This document shows, piece by piece, positions 26,801-33,342 of a stretch of DNA of 64,000 nucleotides. The notes under the pieces were generated by a model. It saw only the letters and a list, made by a program, of their open reading frames with translations, did no database searches and had not been told where the DNA came from. Every line of letters starts with the position of its first letter. The first letter of the stretch is position 1. The translations under genes and the position numbers were made by a program. Source of the stretch: Fen-1362 sp964597035 (GTDB lineage Bacteria > Planctomycetota > Phycisphaerae > Sedimentisphaerales > Anaerobacaceae); the NCBI GenBank assembly GCA_964597035.1, contig CAZQWM010000002.1, forward strand, positions 124,001 to 188,000, read 5' to 3'.

Positions 26801-27645
26801 AGCGTATTGAGAATCAGCGAATCACGCACTCCTTCGACCACTTCGACCCGCTTAATCCCGCTTTGCTGAATAAGCGAAACCTTGTCGCCGACCTGCGTTC
26901 CCGCCCTGACGATAATCTCGCCGCTTTCGGTATCAACAATATCCCCTACAACCCACATTTCGGGACTGAGTCTTCCCTTTTGAACTTCTTTGGTCTGGAA
27001 GAAGTGCCGAATTATCTGCTCGGTCGTGCCGAAATCATCGCTTATCGCCCGCAAAAATACAGTAGCCGGAATCTTGCTCGACTGGTCGATTTTCACCACC
27101 AGCACGTCTTTGTGGGTAACGCTTATCTCTATCCAGCTCCCGCGTTCAGGGATGATTCTGCCTCCGTGCAGCACGCGGTCGCCCTCCTTGCTCTCGATAA
27201 GAAAATCGACACCTGGGCTTCTGTGCAACTGGCTTACAATAACCCGCTCGGCACCGTTGACGATGAACTCACCGCCGCCAATCATCACTGGTATCTCACC
27301 GAGATATATCGCCTGCTCGGCTATGTCCTGACCTTCTTTACTCCGCAGCCGACAGGTAATTTTGAGAGGATACCCATATGTAAGCCGAAGCTGCCGACAC
27401 TCTTTTATGCTGTATCTGGGTTCCTCAAGCTCGTAATAAAGATACTCCAAGACTATCCCTTTGTCATAGCTTTCAATGGGGAAAGTCTCTCGGAACAGCT
27501 CTTCAAGCCCCTTACTTCGTCGCCTCGTAGGTGCAATGTCTTTCTGCAAAAACTCATCATAGCTCTTTCTCTGTATGGCGACCAGGTCGGGAATCTCGAC
27601 CGTCTCTTTCATCCTGCCGAAATTACGAACTTTTGCATCAGCCAT
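23887..27645 (-). CDS. rpoB: RNA polymerase beta subunit
   Basis: 1252 residues. Conserved boxes: SQLHRSPGVDF, the rifampicin pocket (ELSQIVDQTNALSQLTHERR, then MSALGPGGLNRRRAGFEVRD), HYGRICPVETPEGTNIGL, and GNKGVIAKILPVEEMPF and GGKARTGGQRFGEMEVWALE at the C-terminus. In the pocket, E. coli F514, M515 and N518 are Ile, Val and Thr; D516, H526 and S531 are kept. Directly between rplL and rpoC. Confidence 0.97.
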   Translation of the reverse strand: MADAKVRNFGRMKETVEIPDLVAIQRKSYDEFLQKDIAPTRRRSKGLEELFRETFPIESYDKGIVLEYLYYELEEPRYSIKECRQLRLTYGYPLKITCRLRSKEGQDIAEQAIYLGEIPVMIGGGEFIVNGAERVIVSQLHRSPGVDFLIESKEGDRVLHGGRIIPERGSWIEISVTHKDVLVVKIDQSSKIPATVFLRAISDDFGTTEQIIRHFFQTKEVQKGRLSPEMWVVGDIVDTESGEIIVRAGTQVGDKVSLIQQSGIKRVEVVEGVRDSLILNTLAEDDCRSHGQALLKFYVRLRPGNPPNQEKAQQFFDEKFFDVNRYRLGKVGRFRLNRKFGQSMDLNEMTLRTEDFISAMKYIIALRNNEGEVDDIDHLGNRRLRTIDELAGAEIRKGLLKLRKTVQERMSTVKEGEEPLRIADLVNTKSVSSSINYFFGRGELSQIVDQTNALSQLTHERRMSALGPGGLNRRRAGFEVRDVHISHYGRICPVETPEGTNIGLISSLAIFATVDEYGFLLSPYYKVEKGKVTGEVVYLRADEEMRAIFAPPSSVEPETGKIPEGMVLAREHGELAQVSSNEVTFVDVSPKQIVGLSAALIPFLEHDDANRALMGSNMQRQAVPLVTTEAPLVQTGMEEVAGRHSSMVVRAQKGGVVTDIDATKIVINHTDEYRLEKFFGLNERTCLNQKPVVKLGEKVNKGQVIADGGGTDKGVLALGKNVLVGFMSFEGFNFEDAMIVSERLVKNDSFTSIHINEFTAEVRETPLGKEEFTNDIPNVSERALRNLDEHGVVLEGTRVLPSDILVGKVVPKGKTELTPEEKLLHAIFGRAGEDVKNDSLELPNGYEGVVIKTERFVRRGAGGEEGKKALAAQIRAYEKEMRGKQCVTFRQMIAAIHTKFEVSIIDPSTRQKVGISEDDEVVYEQVENWDMKWVKPAAMREKVEGLVEKFLEKIRALEEEKKKRVERLKHGDELPSGVLEMVKIYVATKRTLSIGDKLAGRHGNKGVIAKILPVEEMPFLEDGRPLDMLLNPLGVPSRMNVGQILETHLGWVAKVLGFTAVTPVFDGAREENIQRLTEEANELVTRRKKELDEKNEAPGDDELFVCIPKVLKTQLYDGRTGEAFDQQATIGHIYIMKLHHLVDDKIHARSTGPYSLITQQPLGGKARTGGQRFGEMEVWALEGYGAAYTLQEMLTVKSDDVEGRTKIYESMVKGRNTLEAGTPLSFDVLCNEIRGLGLNIQLEKKRLGTTVL

Positions 27646-27728
27646 CTTTCAACCCCGATTAAACGGCTCAATTGCGTTTCCCACTTACTGCCTGATTCGG
27701 CCCCAAACCAAACTCCTATCGGCGTCGA

Positions 27729-28196
27729 TTAGGCAACTTCCACCGTCGCTCCGGCGCTTTCAAGCTGCTTCTGTGCAGCTTCCGCCTCGTCCTTGCTCAC
27801 GCCGGTCTTCACCGGTTTCGGAACGCCCTCGACCAGGTCCTTCGCCTCTTTGAGACCGAGTCCCGTTAACGCTCTTACTTCCTTGATAACCTGAATCTTC
27901 TTGTCGCCGATGACCTTGAGAATAACGTCAAACGTCGTCTTCTCCGGTATCACCTCAGCAGCACCGGCGCCAGCAGGACCGGCAACCATAACCGCTCCGC
28001 CCGCGGCCGGCTCGATTCCGTACTCTTCCTTGAGATAGTCACCAAGCTCCTTGGCCTGCATTAACGTCAGTTTGACTATTGCATCGCCAAGCTTCTTAAT
28101 TTCGGCGCCCCAGCTCTTCGTCTCTTTTGCTGGTTTTTCTTCTTTGGCCTCTTTGACTTGCTTCTCTGCTTTCGCCTCTTTTGCTTCTTCCGCCAT
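27729..28196 (-). CDS. rplL: Ribosomal protein L7/L12 (bL12), extended N-terminus
   Basis: Stalk protein that recruits GTPase factors. 155 residues versus about 125 usually; the first 28 are almost only Lys, Glu and Ala (no hydrophobics), then the dimerisation domain (LGDAIVKLTLMQAKELGDYL), an Ala/Gly hinge and the C-terminal domain (EKTTFDVILKVIGDKKIQVI, GLGLKEAKDLVEGVPKPVKT). The charged N-terminus is unlike E. coli and its role is unknown. Confidence 0.95.
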   Translation of the reverse strand: MAEEAKEAKAEKQVKEAKEEKPAKETKSWGAEIKKLGDAIVKLTLMQAKELGDYLKEEYGIEPAAGGAVMVAGPAGAGAAEVIPEKTTFDVILKVIGDKKIQVIKEVRALTGLGLKEAKDLVEGVPKPVKTGVSKDEAEAAQKQLESAGATVEVA

Positions 28197-28234
28197 TTCG
28201 TTCTAACTCCTATATCCAGTCGCCCTATGGTAGC

Positions 28235-28252
28235 CGGGGCTACGCAACCCCG
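28235..28252 (-). other. Hairpin in the rplJ-rplL gap
   Basis: In the 117-nt spacer between rplJ and rplL the minus strand reads CGGGGTTGCGTAGCCCCG, a 7-bp stem with a GCGT loop. No T-run follows, so it is not a terminator; it could be a processing or attenuation signal of the stalk genes. The role is inferred only from its place. Confidence 0.4.
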
Positions 28253-28313
28253 TTTAACCCTCATAACAGGGACAGCCATACAGGCCGTTTATATTCTTTA
28301 TATAAGTGCCCCC

Positions 28314-28856
28314 TTAAGCGGCTTGTTTGTCCTCGCCCTCGCATTTGTCCACAATTTGTTGTATACAGCCGGCTATTATCGACGCGGGCGAAACAACCAC
28401 GCCCGCCAGTCTCGCCGCCGGCGACTTGGCTAACGTTACAATCATACCCTGAAGCTCCGTCCGGTTCGGCATCCTCGAAAGTGCATCGGCTTCCCTGTCA
28501 CCCAGTGCCTCGCCTTCGAGAAACGCGCCCTTGATATGTATTGCCGGAACCTTTCCCACCCAGCCGGCAAGCTCCTTGGCAACGTCGACTATACTGTCAC
28601 CTCCATAGGCAATCGCGCAGGGACCCGTGAAAAGCACCACCGCTGCATTCATCTCCAGATTCGCCATCGCCCTTTTTGTTAAGGCATTTTTCACAATCAT
28701 CAGCTTGATGCCTTTGCTCTTGAGCTCGCCGCGCATCACGTTATTCTCGACTCCGTCCACACCCTGTGTGCTGATTACGAGAAAATCTGTGATGTGCTCA
28801 TTGGTAATCCGTTTCTCAAATTCGCTTTGCAGTAACTGCTTTACATATTTGCTCAT
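28314..28856 (-). CDS. rplJ: Ribosomal protein L10 (uL10)
   Basis: Anchors the L7/L12 dimers to the ribosome. 180 residues; an L10 N-terminal domain (VKQLLQSEFEKRITNEHITD), LKSKGIKLMIVKNALTKRAM, and a C-terminal helix (ASIIAGCIQQIVDKCEGEDK) for L12 binding. Between rplA and rplL. Confidence 0.95.
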   Translation of the reverse strand: MSKYVKQLLQSEFEKRITNEHITDFLVISTQGVDGVENNVMRGELKSKGIKLMIVKNALTKRAMANLEMNAAVVLFTGPCAIAYGGDSIVDVAKELAGWVGKVPAIHIKGAFLEGEALGDREADALSRMPNRTELQGMIVTLAKSPAARLAGVVVSPASIIAGCIQQIVDKCEGEDKQAA

Positions 28857-28887
28857 TTTTTCCCTGCCTGATAATTCGCCAAACTTC

Positions 28888-29565
28888 TTATATTGCGACG
28901 GTTACACTCGGGCTCATTGTTGCAATCAGACAAATCTTCTTAATATAAGTCCCTTTTGCGCCCGACGGTTTAATTCTGTTAATATGTGCTACCATAGCGT
29001 CGATATTCTCTATAAGCTTCTTCTCATCGAAGCTCACTTTCCCGACGACAACATGCACATTTCCACCGGTGTCGTTTTTGAATTCCACCTTTCCTGCCGA
29101 AAACTCTTTGACCGCAGTGACAACATCGCTTGTAACCGTCCCGTTCTTCGGCGACGGCATCTTTCCCTGAGGACCGAGGATTCGACCGAGCTTTCCGACC
29201 TTGCCCATCACCTTTTGTGATGCGACAGCCACGTCGAAATCCGACCAGCCACCCTCTATCTTTTTCACCAGCTCCTCACAGCCCGCTTCAACGGCACCAG
29301 CTTCCTTCGCCGACGCAACATCCGTCTCCTCACAAAATGCAATCACCTTTCTCCGTTTACCTATACCGTGCGGCAGCGATATCGCCCCTCGCACCAGTTG
29401 GTCGGACTGCTTCGGGTCTATACCCAGCCAGAAAACACACTCAACCGTCTGGTCAAACTTCGTCGAATTGAAAGATTTTATCTTCGCGACGGCATCCGCC
29501 ACGCTCATCGCCTCTTTGCCGACTTGCTCAAGTTCCTTACGGTATCTTTTGCCTCTGACTGTCAT
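28888..29565 (-). CDS. rplA: Ribosomal protein L1 (uL1)
   Basis: L1-stalk protein that moves deacylated tRNA out of the E site. 225 residues: MTVRGKRYRKELEQVGKEAM, WLGIDPKQSDQLVRGAISLP, GRILGPQGKMPSPKNGTVT (L1 signature). Follows rplK at 38 nt. Confidence 0.96.
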   Translation of the reverse strand: MTVRGKRYRKELEQVGKEAMSVADAVAKIKSFNSTKFDQTVECVFWLGIDPKQSDQLVRGAISLPHGIGKRRKVIAFCEETDVASAKEAGAVEAGCEELVKKIEGGWSDFDVAVASQKVMGKVGKLGRILGPQGKMPSPKNGTVTSDVVTAVKEFSAGKVEFKNDTGGNVHVVVGKVSFDEKKLIENIDAMVAHINRIKPSGAKGTYIKKICLIATMSPSVTVAI

Positions 29566-29603
29566 AATCTTACGTCTCGAATCGCTTTTCGTTTGCTTGT
29601 TGC

Positions 29604-30050
29604 TTAGTCCACAATCTCAACACCCATACTCCGGGCGGTGCCCCTGATAATCTTTTCCGCCTGCTCAATGCTGTATGCATTGAGGTCTTTGAACTTTTCC
29701 TGCGCAATCTTACGCACCTGCTCAGTGGTAACCTGGCCCACTTTTTCCTTGTTGGGTACTCCGCTGCCTTTGGCAATGCCCGCCACCTGCTTGAGTAGAA
29801 CGGCCGCAGGTGGACTTTTGACCTCAAAAGTGAAGCTCTTGTCCTTGTATACGCTTATGACTACCGGCACAATCGTTCCGTTGAGTTCCTTGGTGCGCTC
29901 ATTAAACTGCGAGACAAACTGCCCGATATTGACGCCGTGCTGGCCCAGCGCAGGGCCAATCGGAGGAGCTGGCGTTGCCTGACCGCCCTGCGCCTGCAGT
30001 TTTATCTGAACCAATACCTCTTTACCGCCTACTACTTTTTGTTTCGCCAT
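29604..30050 (-). CDS. rplK: Ribosomal protein L11 (uL11)
   Basis: GTPase-centre protein that binds 23S helix 43/44 and is needed for RelA stimulation. 148 residues: the proline-rich N-terminus GGQATPAPPIGPALGQHGVN and the C-terminal signature AYSIEQAEKIIRGTARSMGV. Directly after nusG. Confidence 0.97.
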   Translation of the reverse strand: MAKQKVVGGKEVLVQIKLQAQGGQATPAPPIGPALGQHGVNIGQFVSQFNERTKELNGTIVPVVISVYKDKSFTFEVKSPPAAVLLKQVAGIAKGSGVPNKEKVGQVTTEQVRKIAQEKFKDLNAYSIEQAEKIIRGTARSMGVEIVD

Positions 30051-30099
30051 CGTTCACCTTCAAACCGAACTACCACACAATACCGCCGAACCGCCCGGA

Positions 30100-30642
30100 C
30101 TAAGACTTCTCAATCTGCCAATACTCGATATCCAGAGGCGTGCTTCGCCCGAATATCTCCACGATAACCTTCACCAAACCGCGGTTCTGGTCTATCGAAT
30201 CCACCGTCCCCTCGAAGCTCTCGAACGGACCTTCCCGAATCTTAATCTGGTCGCCCTTATGGAAGTCCACCTTGATGCTCGGCGCCTCCTCCGGCTTTTC
30301 AACCTCCAGAAGCATTTTTGCCACGTCGGTATCCTTCATAGGCGTGGGAACACCTTCGGTGCCCACGAAATCCCCAACGCCTGGAATCTCCTTTATTATA
30401 AACCACGCTTTTTCCGGCACCCGCCCGTTCTGGTCGGTTTCCATCTCCATAAAAACGTAGCCGGGATACAGCTTGCGCTTGTGAACAGTCTGCTTGCTGC
30501 CGCGAACCTTTTTGACCGTCTCGAGTGGAACTTCAATTCTGCCGATGACGTCGGTCAAACCGCTCGCGCTGACCTTCTGCTCAAGCACGTCTTTTACGTA
30601 TATCTCTTTATTCGAAGCAACCCTAAGCACGTACCACTGCAT
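30100..30642 (-). CDS. nusG: Transcription termination/antitermination factor NusG
   Basis: Elongation factor that couples RNA polymerase to Rho and to the ribosome. 180 residues from ATG 30642 (MQWYVLRVASNKEIYVKDVL); NGN domain with RKLYPGYVFMEME and a KOW domain (HKGDQIKIREGPFESFEGTV). An open frame of 22 more codons upstream has no support. GGGG lies about 9 nt before the ATG. Confidence 0.96.
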   Translation of the reverse strand: MQWYVLRVASNKEIYVKDVLEQKVSASGLTDVIGRIEVPLETVKKVRGSKQTVHKRKLYPGYVFMEMETDQNGRVPEKAWFIIKEIPGVGDFVGTEGVPTPMKDTDVAKMLLEVEKPEEAPSIKVDFHKGDQIKIREGPFESFEGTVDSIDQNRGLVKVIVEIFGRSTPLDIEYWQIEKS

Positions 30643-30726
30643 CAATATACCCCAATCCCTGACAATCAGGCCTCTGGTTACTGCATACGCCACTAAACTA
30701 GGCCGCAAGGCGTCGCCAAAGACAAC

Positions 30727-31110
30727 CTACCGCAACAACCAGGTGAAAAACAAACGCAGACTGATATCTGCAGTTCCCAGCAGCAACGCCAGGATTACCA
30801 CTACTATAATCACAATAAAAGTCGACACAGCGATTTCCTGCTTTGTCGACCAGCTAACCTTCTTCATCTCGCCTTCGGCGGCTATCATAAAATCAGCGAC
30901 GTTGGATTTGTTCACCAGCCAAAGTATTATGCCTGCCCCGACGACAAACAGACCCGCCGGCACCATCGTCTCTACCCACAATCCGAGGCCTATCGCCTCC
31001 AGTGTTCCGTAAAGCTGCAGGCATCCAAGAGCAACTATCAATACGCCGAGGCCGGCACTTCCCATCCGCGTATACTTGCCCTGTCCTCGCTTATAAACAC
31101 CCAAAACCAT
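30727..31110 (-). CDS. secE: Preprotein translocase subunit SecE, three-helix type
   Basis: Small Sec translocon subunit. 127 residues from ATG 31110 (MVLGVYKRGQGKYTRMGSAG), preceded by GGGTG at about 5 nt. Two hydrophobic segments (about 20-40 and 53-75) precede the conserved SecE core: amphipathic AEGEMKKVSWSTKQEIAVST and the final membrane helix IVIIVVVILALLLG. The three-segment layout resembles E. coli SecE. Upstream open frame to 31158 is likely untranslated. Confidence 0.93.
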   Translation of the reverse strand: MVLGVYKRGQGKYTRMGSAGLGVLIVALGCLQLYGTLEAIGLGLWVETMVPAGLFVVGAGIILWLVNKSNVADFMIAAEGEMKKVSWSTKQEIAVSTFIVIIVVVILALLLGTADISLRLFFTWLLR

Positions 31111-31214
31111 AACGCACCCAAATATCCATATATTTGCCGCCCATCTTCCGGGAAGCATGACTTTTAGTTACCCTGCGTCAGCTCACTGCCCAAACAAGCC
31201 GCCCGGCCAAAAAA

Positions 31215-31287
31215 CAGGCCAGAAGGGAATCGAACCCCCAACCTTCGGTTTTGGAGACCGACGCTCTGCCAATTGAGCTACTGGCCT
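31215..31287 (-). tRNA. trnW: tRNA-Trp (anticodon CCA)
   Basis: 73-nt cloverleaf: acceptor AGGCCAG/CTGGCCT, D-arm GCTC...GAGC, anticodon arm TCGGT-CTCCAAA-ACCGA, T-arm with TTCGATT loop, discriminator G. The 3' CCA is not encoded. It sits between rpmG and secE, as in many bacteria that keep trpT next to secE-nusG. Confidence 0.97.
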
Positions 31288-31363
31288 GTAATTCGTCCCT
31301 TTGCCGCCATTGTCTCTATCCGCGAAGCACCAAATCTTCCCGGCTCCACGGCATAAGCCCGCT

Positions 31364-31531
31364 CTATTTACGACGCAGTTTGTGAACCGTATGCTTGCGC
31401 TCAAACCTGCAGAATCTTTTAAGCTCCAGTTTGGGAGTCCCTTCGGCCACGCTTACGCTCGTGCGGTAATTGCGCTGGCCGCAGTCCTTGCACTCAAGCC
31501 AAACCTGCTCCCTTTTACTCTTTTTCGCCAT
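31364..31531 (-). CDS. rpmG: Ribosomal protein L33 (bL33), one zinc ligand replaced
   Basis: 55-residue 50S protein; translation from ATG 31531 begins MAKKSKREQVWLECKDCGQR and ends FCRFERKHTVHKLRRK. The first CxxC (C14, C17) is intact. The second pair, usually CPxCRKHT, reads CRFERKHT, so one cysteine is Glu and a full Cys4 zinc site cannot form. GGAG precedes the ATG. Placed between tuf and tRNA-Trp, as is common. Confidence 0.93.
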   Translation of the reverse strand: MAKKSKREQVWLECKDCGQRNYRTSVSVAEGTPKLELKRFCRFERKHTVHKLRRK

Positions 31532-31646
31532 AAAACCCGGCTCCGACGCACAATACGGTTACACAAACTTCTTATTCAAAAAAAACACTTTCTGTGCCTG
31601 CTGATAATCCCTCTGCAGCACCAACACCGTTACGCCTTTTTATCTG

Positions 31647-32873
31647 CTACTCGAGAATCTTGGTCACTACACCGGCACCGACCGTCCGGCCGCCTTCTCG
31701 AATGGCAAACCGAAGACCTTCTTCCATCGCTATCGGCGAGATAATCTCAACTTCCATCGCGATGTTGTCGCCGGGCATACACATCTCGGCGCTTTTGCCT
31801 TCACGGCTCTGCAGCGCCTTGACCGCACCCGTCACGTCGGTCGTTCTGAAATAGAACTGCGGTTTGTACCCGGCGAAAAACGGCGTATGGCGACCGCCCT
31901 CTTCTTTCGTCAGAACGTAAACCTCCGCCACGAACTTCGTATGAGGCGTTATGCTCCCGGGTGCCGCAATAACCTGCCCCCGCTCTAAGTCCTTCTTTTC
32001 CACGCCTCGCAGCAGCAGGCCGATATTGTCTCCCGCCTGCCCCTCATCCAGCGTCTTATTGAACATCTCAACACCGGTAACAATCGTCTTACGGGTTTCC
32101 TTGGCAAGCCCGATGATAGCTACCTCTTCGCCGACCTTCACTTTGCCTCGCTCAATCCTGCCTGTACCGACCGTCCCTCTGCCCTTTATGCTGAACACGT
32201 CTTCCACCGGCATAAGGAACGGCTTGTCAACTTCACGCTCCGGAATCGGGATATACTCGTCCATCGCCTTCAACAGCTCGACTATCGGCTGGCACGCCGC
32301 ATCCTCCAGCGACGTCGCGGATAGCGCCTGTATCGCCGAACCTCGAATCACCGGCGTATCATCACCCGGAAATTCATATTTGTTTAGAAGGTCCCTGACC
32401 TCCAGCTCAACCAAATCAAGCAACTCAGGGTCGTCCACAAGGTCAACTTTGTTCAAAAACACAACTATCTTCGGAACGTTAACCTGTCTCGCAAGAAGTA
32501 TGTGCTCACGCGTCTGCGGCATCGGCCCGTCGTACGCGCTGACGACGAGTATCGCACCATCCATCTGTGCGGCACCCGTTATCATATTCTTCACGTAGTC
32601 GGCATGGCCCGGACAGTCAACGTGTGCGTAATGCCGGTTCTCTGTTATGTATTCCACGTGTGCCGTCGCAATCGTCAGAATCTTTGTCGGGTCGCGCCGG
32701 CCCTGCGACTCTGAGGCCTTCGCTATGTCATCATAGCTTTTGAATTTACACAGACCTTTCATCTCCATTACTTTAGTCATCGCACTGGTCAGCGTGGTCT
32801 TGCCGTGGTCAACGTGTCCAATCGTCCCGACGTTGACGTGGGGTTTCGTTCGCTCGAATACCGCCTTAGCCAT
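31647..32873 (-). CDS. tuf: Translation elongation factor Tu with an altered switch I
   Basis: Carries aminoacyl-tRNA to the ribosome. 408 residues starting MAKAVFERTKPHVNVGTIGH; GGAGG lies 10 nt upstream. G1 GHVDHGKT, G3 DCPGHADYVKNM, G4 NKVDLVDD and G5 GSAIQAL are normal, as are domains II and III. Switch I is not: where nearly all bacterial EF-Tu have APEEKARGITIN, this one reads SESQGRRDPTKILTIA, with five extra residues and no RG pair, though the Mg-binding threonine (T of ILTI) is kept. Similar switch I forms may be general in its class; that is from memory, not checked. Confidence 0.97.
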   Translation of the reverse strand: MAKAVFERTKPHVNVGTIGHVDHGKTTLTSAMTKVMEMKGLCKFKSYDDIAKASESQGRRDPTKILTIATAHVEYITENRHYAHVDCPGHADYVKNMITGAAQMDGAILVVSAYDGPMPQTREHILLARQVNVPKIVVFLNKVDLVDDPELLDLVELEVRDLLNKYEFPGDDTPVIRGSAIQALSATSLEDAACQPIVELLKAMDEYIPIPEREVDKPFLMPVEDVFSIKGRGTVGTGRIERGKVKVGEEVAIIGLAKETRKTIVTGVEMFNKTLDEGQAGDNIGLLLRGVEKKDLERGQVIAAPGSITPHTKFVAEVYVLTKEEGGRHTPFFAGYKPQFYFRTTDVTGAVKALQSREGKSAEMCMPGDNIAMEVEIISPIAMEEGLRFAIREGGRTVGAGVVTKILE

Positions 32874-33021
32874 GGCTATATAAACCTCCAATTTGCACTA
32901 TCATTCCCTTAATCCTGGTTCTTGGTGCAACGATGCTTAAACACGAACATCCTAATATAAAAAGCTCCCAGCCAAAGCCATTGTCATCCTAATACCGCCT
33001 CGGCCTGAAATATCTGCACTT

Positions 33022-33094
<73 letters not shown>

Positions 33095-33342
33095 AACCTA
33101 AAAAAACACTCCTTTTGCCGCGCAAATACAAAGGCGGGACCTAAAAATAGTCCCCACGCTTGGCCTATAGGCAAAAAACCATTGCTGCTTTAATCACGCA
33201 AAAATAAGCTTACACCCACGGCCAGTCAGTCAAAAATAACTTAATGTGAGTAAAGTAGTTTACAGAAATGCCAGCCGGCTCGCAAAAACAAAATTTGAAA
33301 AAAAGTAAAAATATTTTCAGTCCTCTTCCCCCGGCTCCCTGC

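Noticed and set aside
27646..27728. Terminator between rplL and rpoB
   Set aside because: No stem followed by a T-run on the minus strand.
31532..31646. Terminator between tuf and rpmG
   Set aside because: A GTGCTGC...GCAGGCAC stem has a bulge, and its T-run is about 9 nt too far; not convincing.
33095..33342. Possible promoter upstream of tRNA-Thr(GGT), e.g. TTGACT followed by TTATTT
   Set aside because: Spacing is 20 nt and other candidates are equally weak, so no promoter is called.
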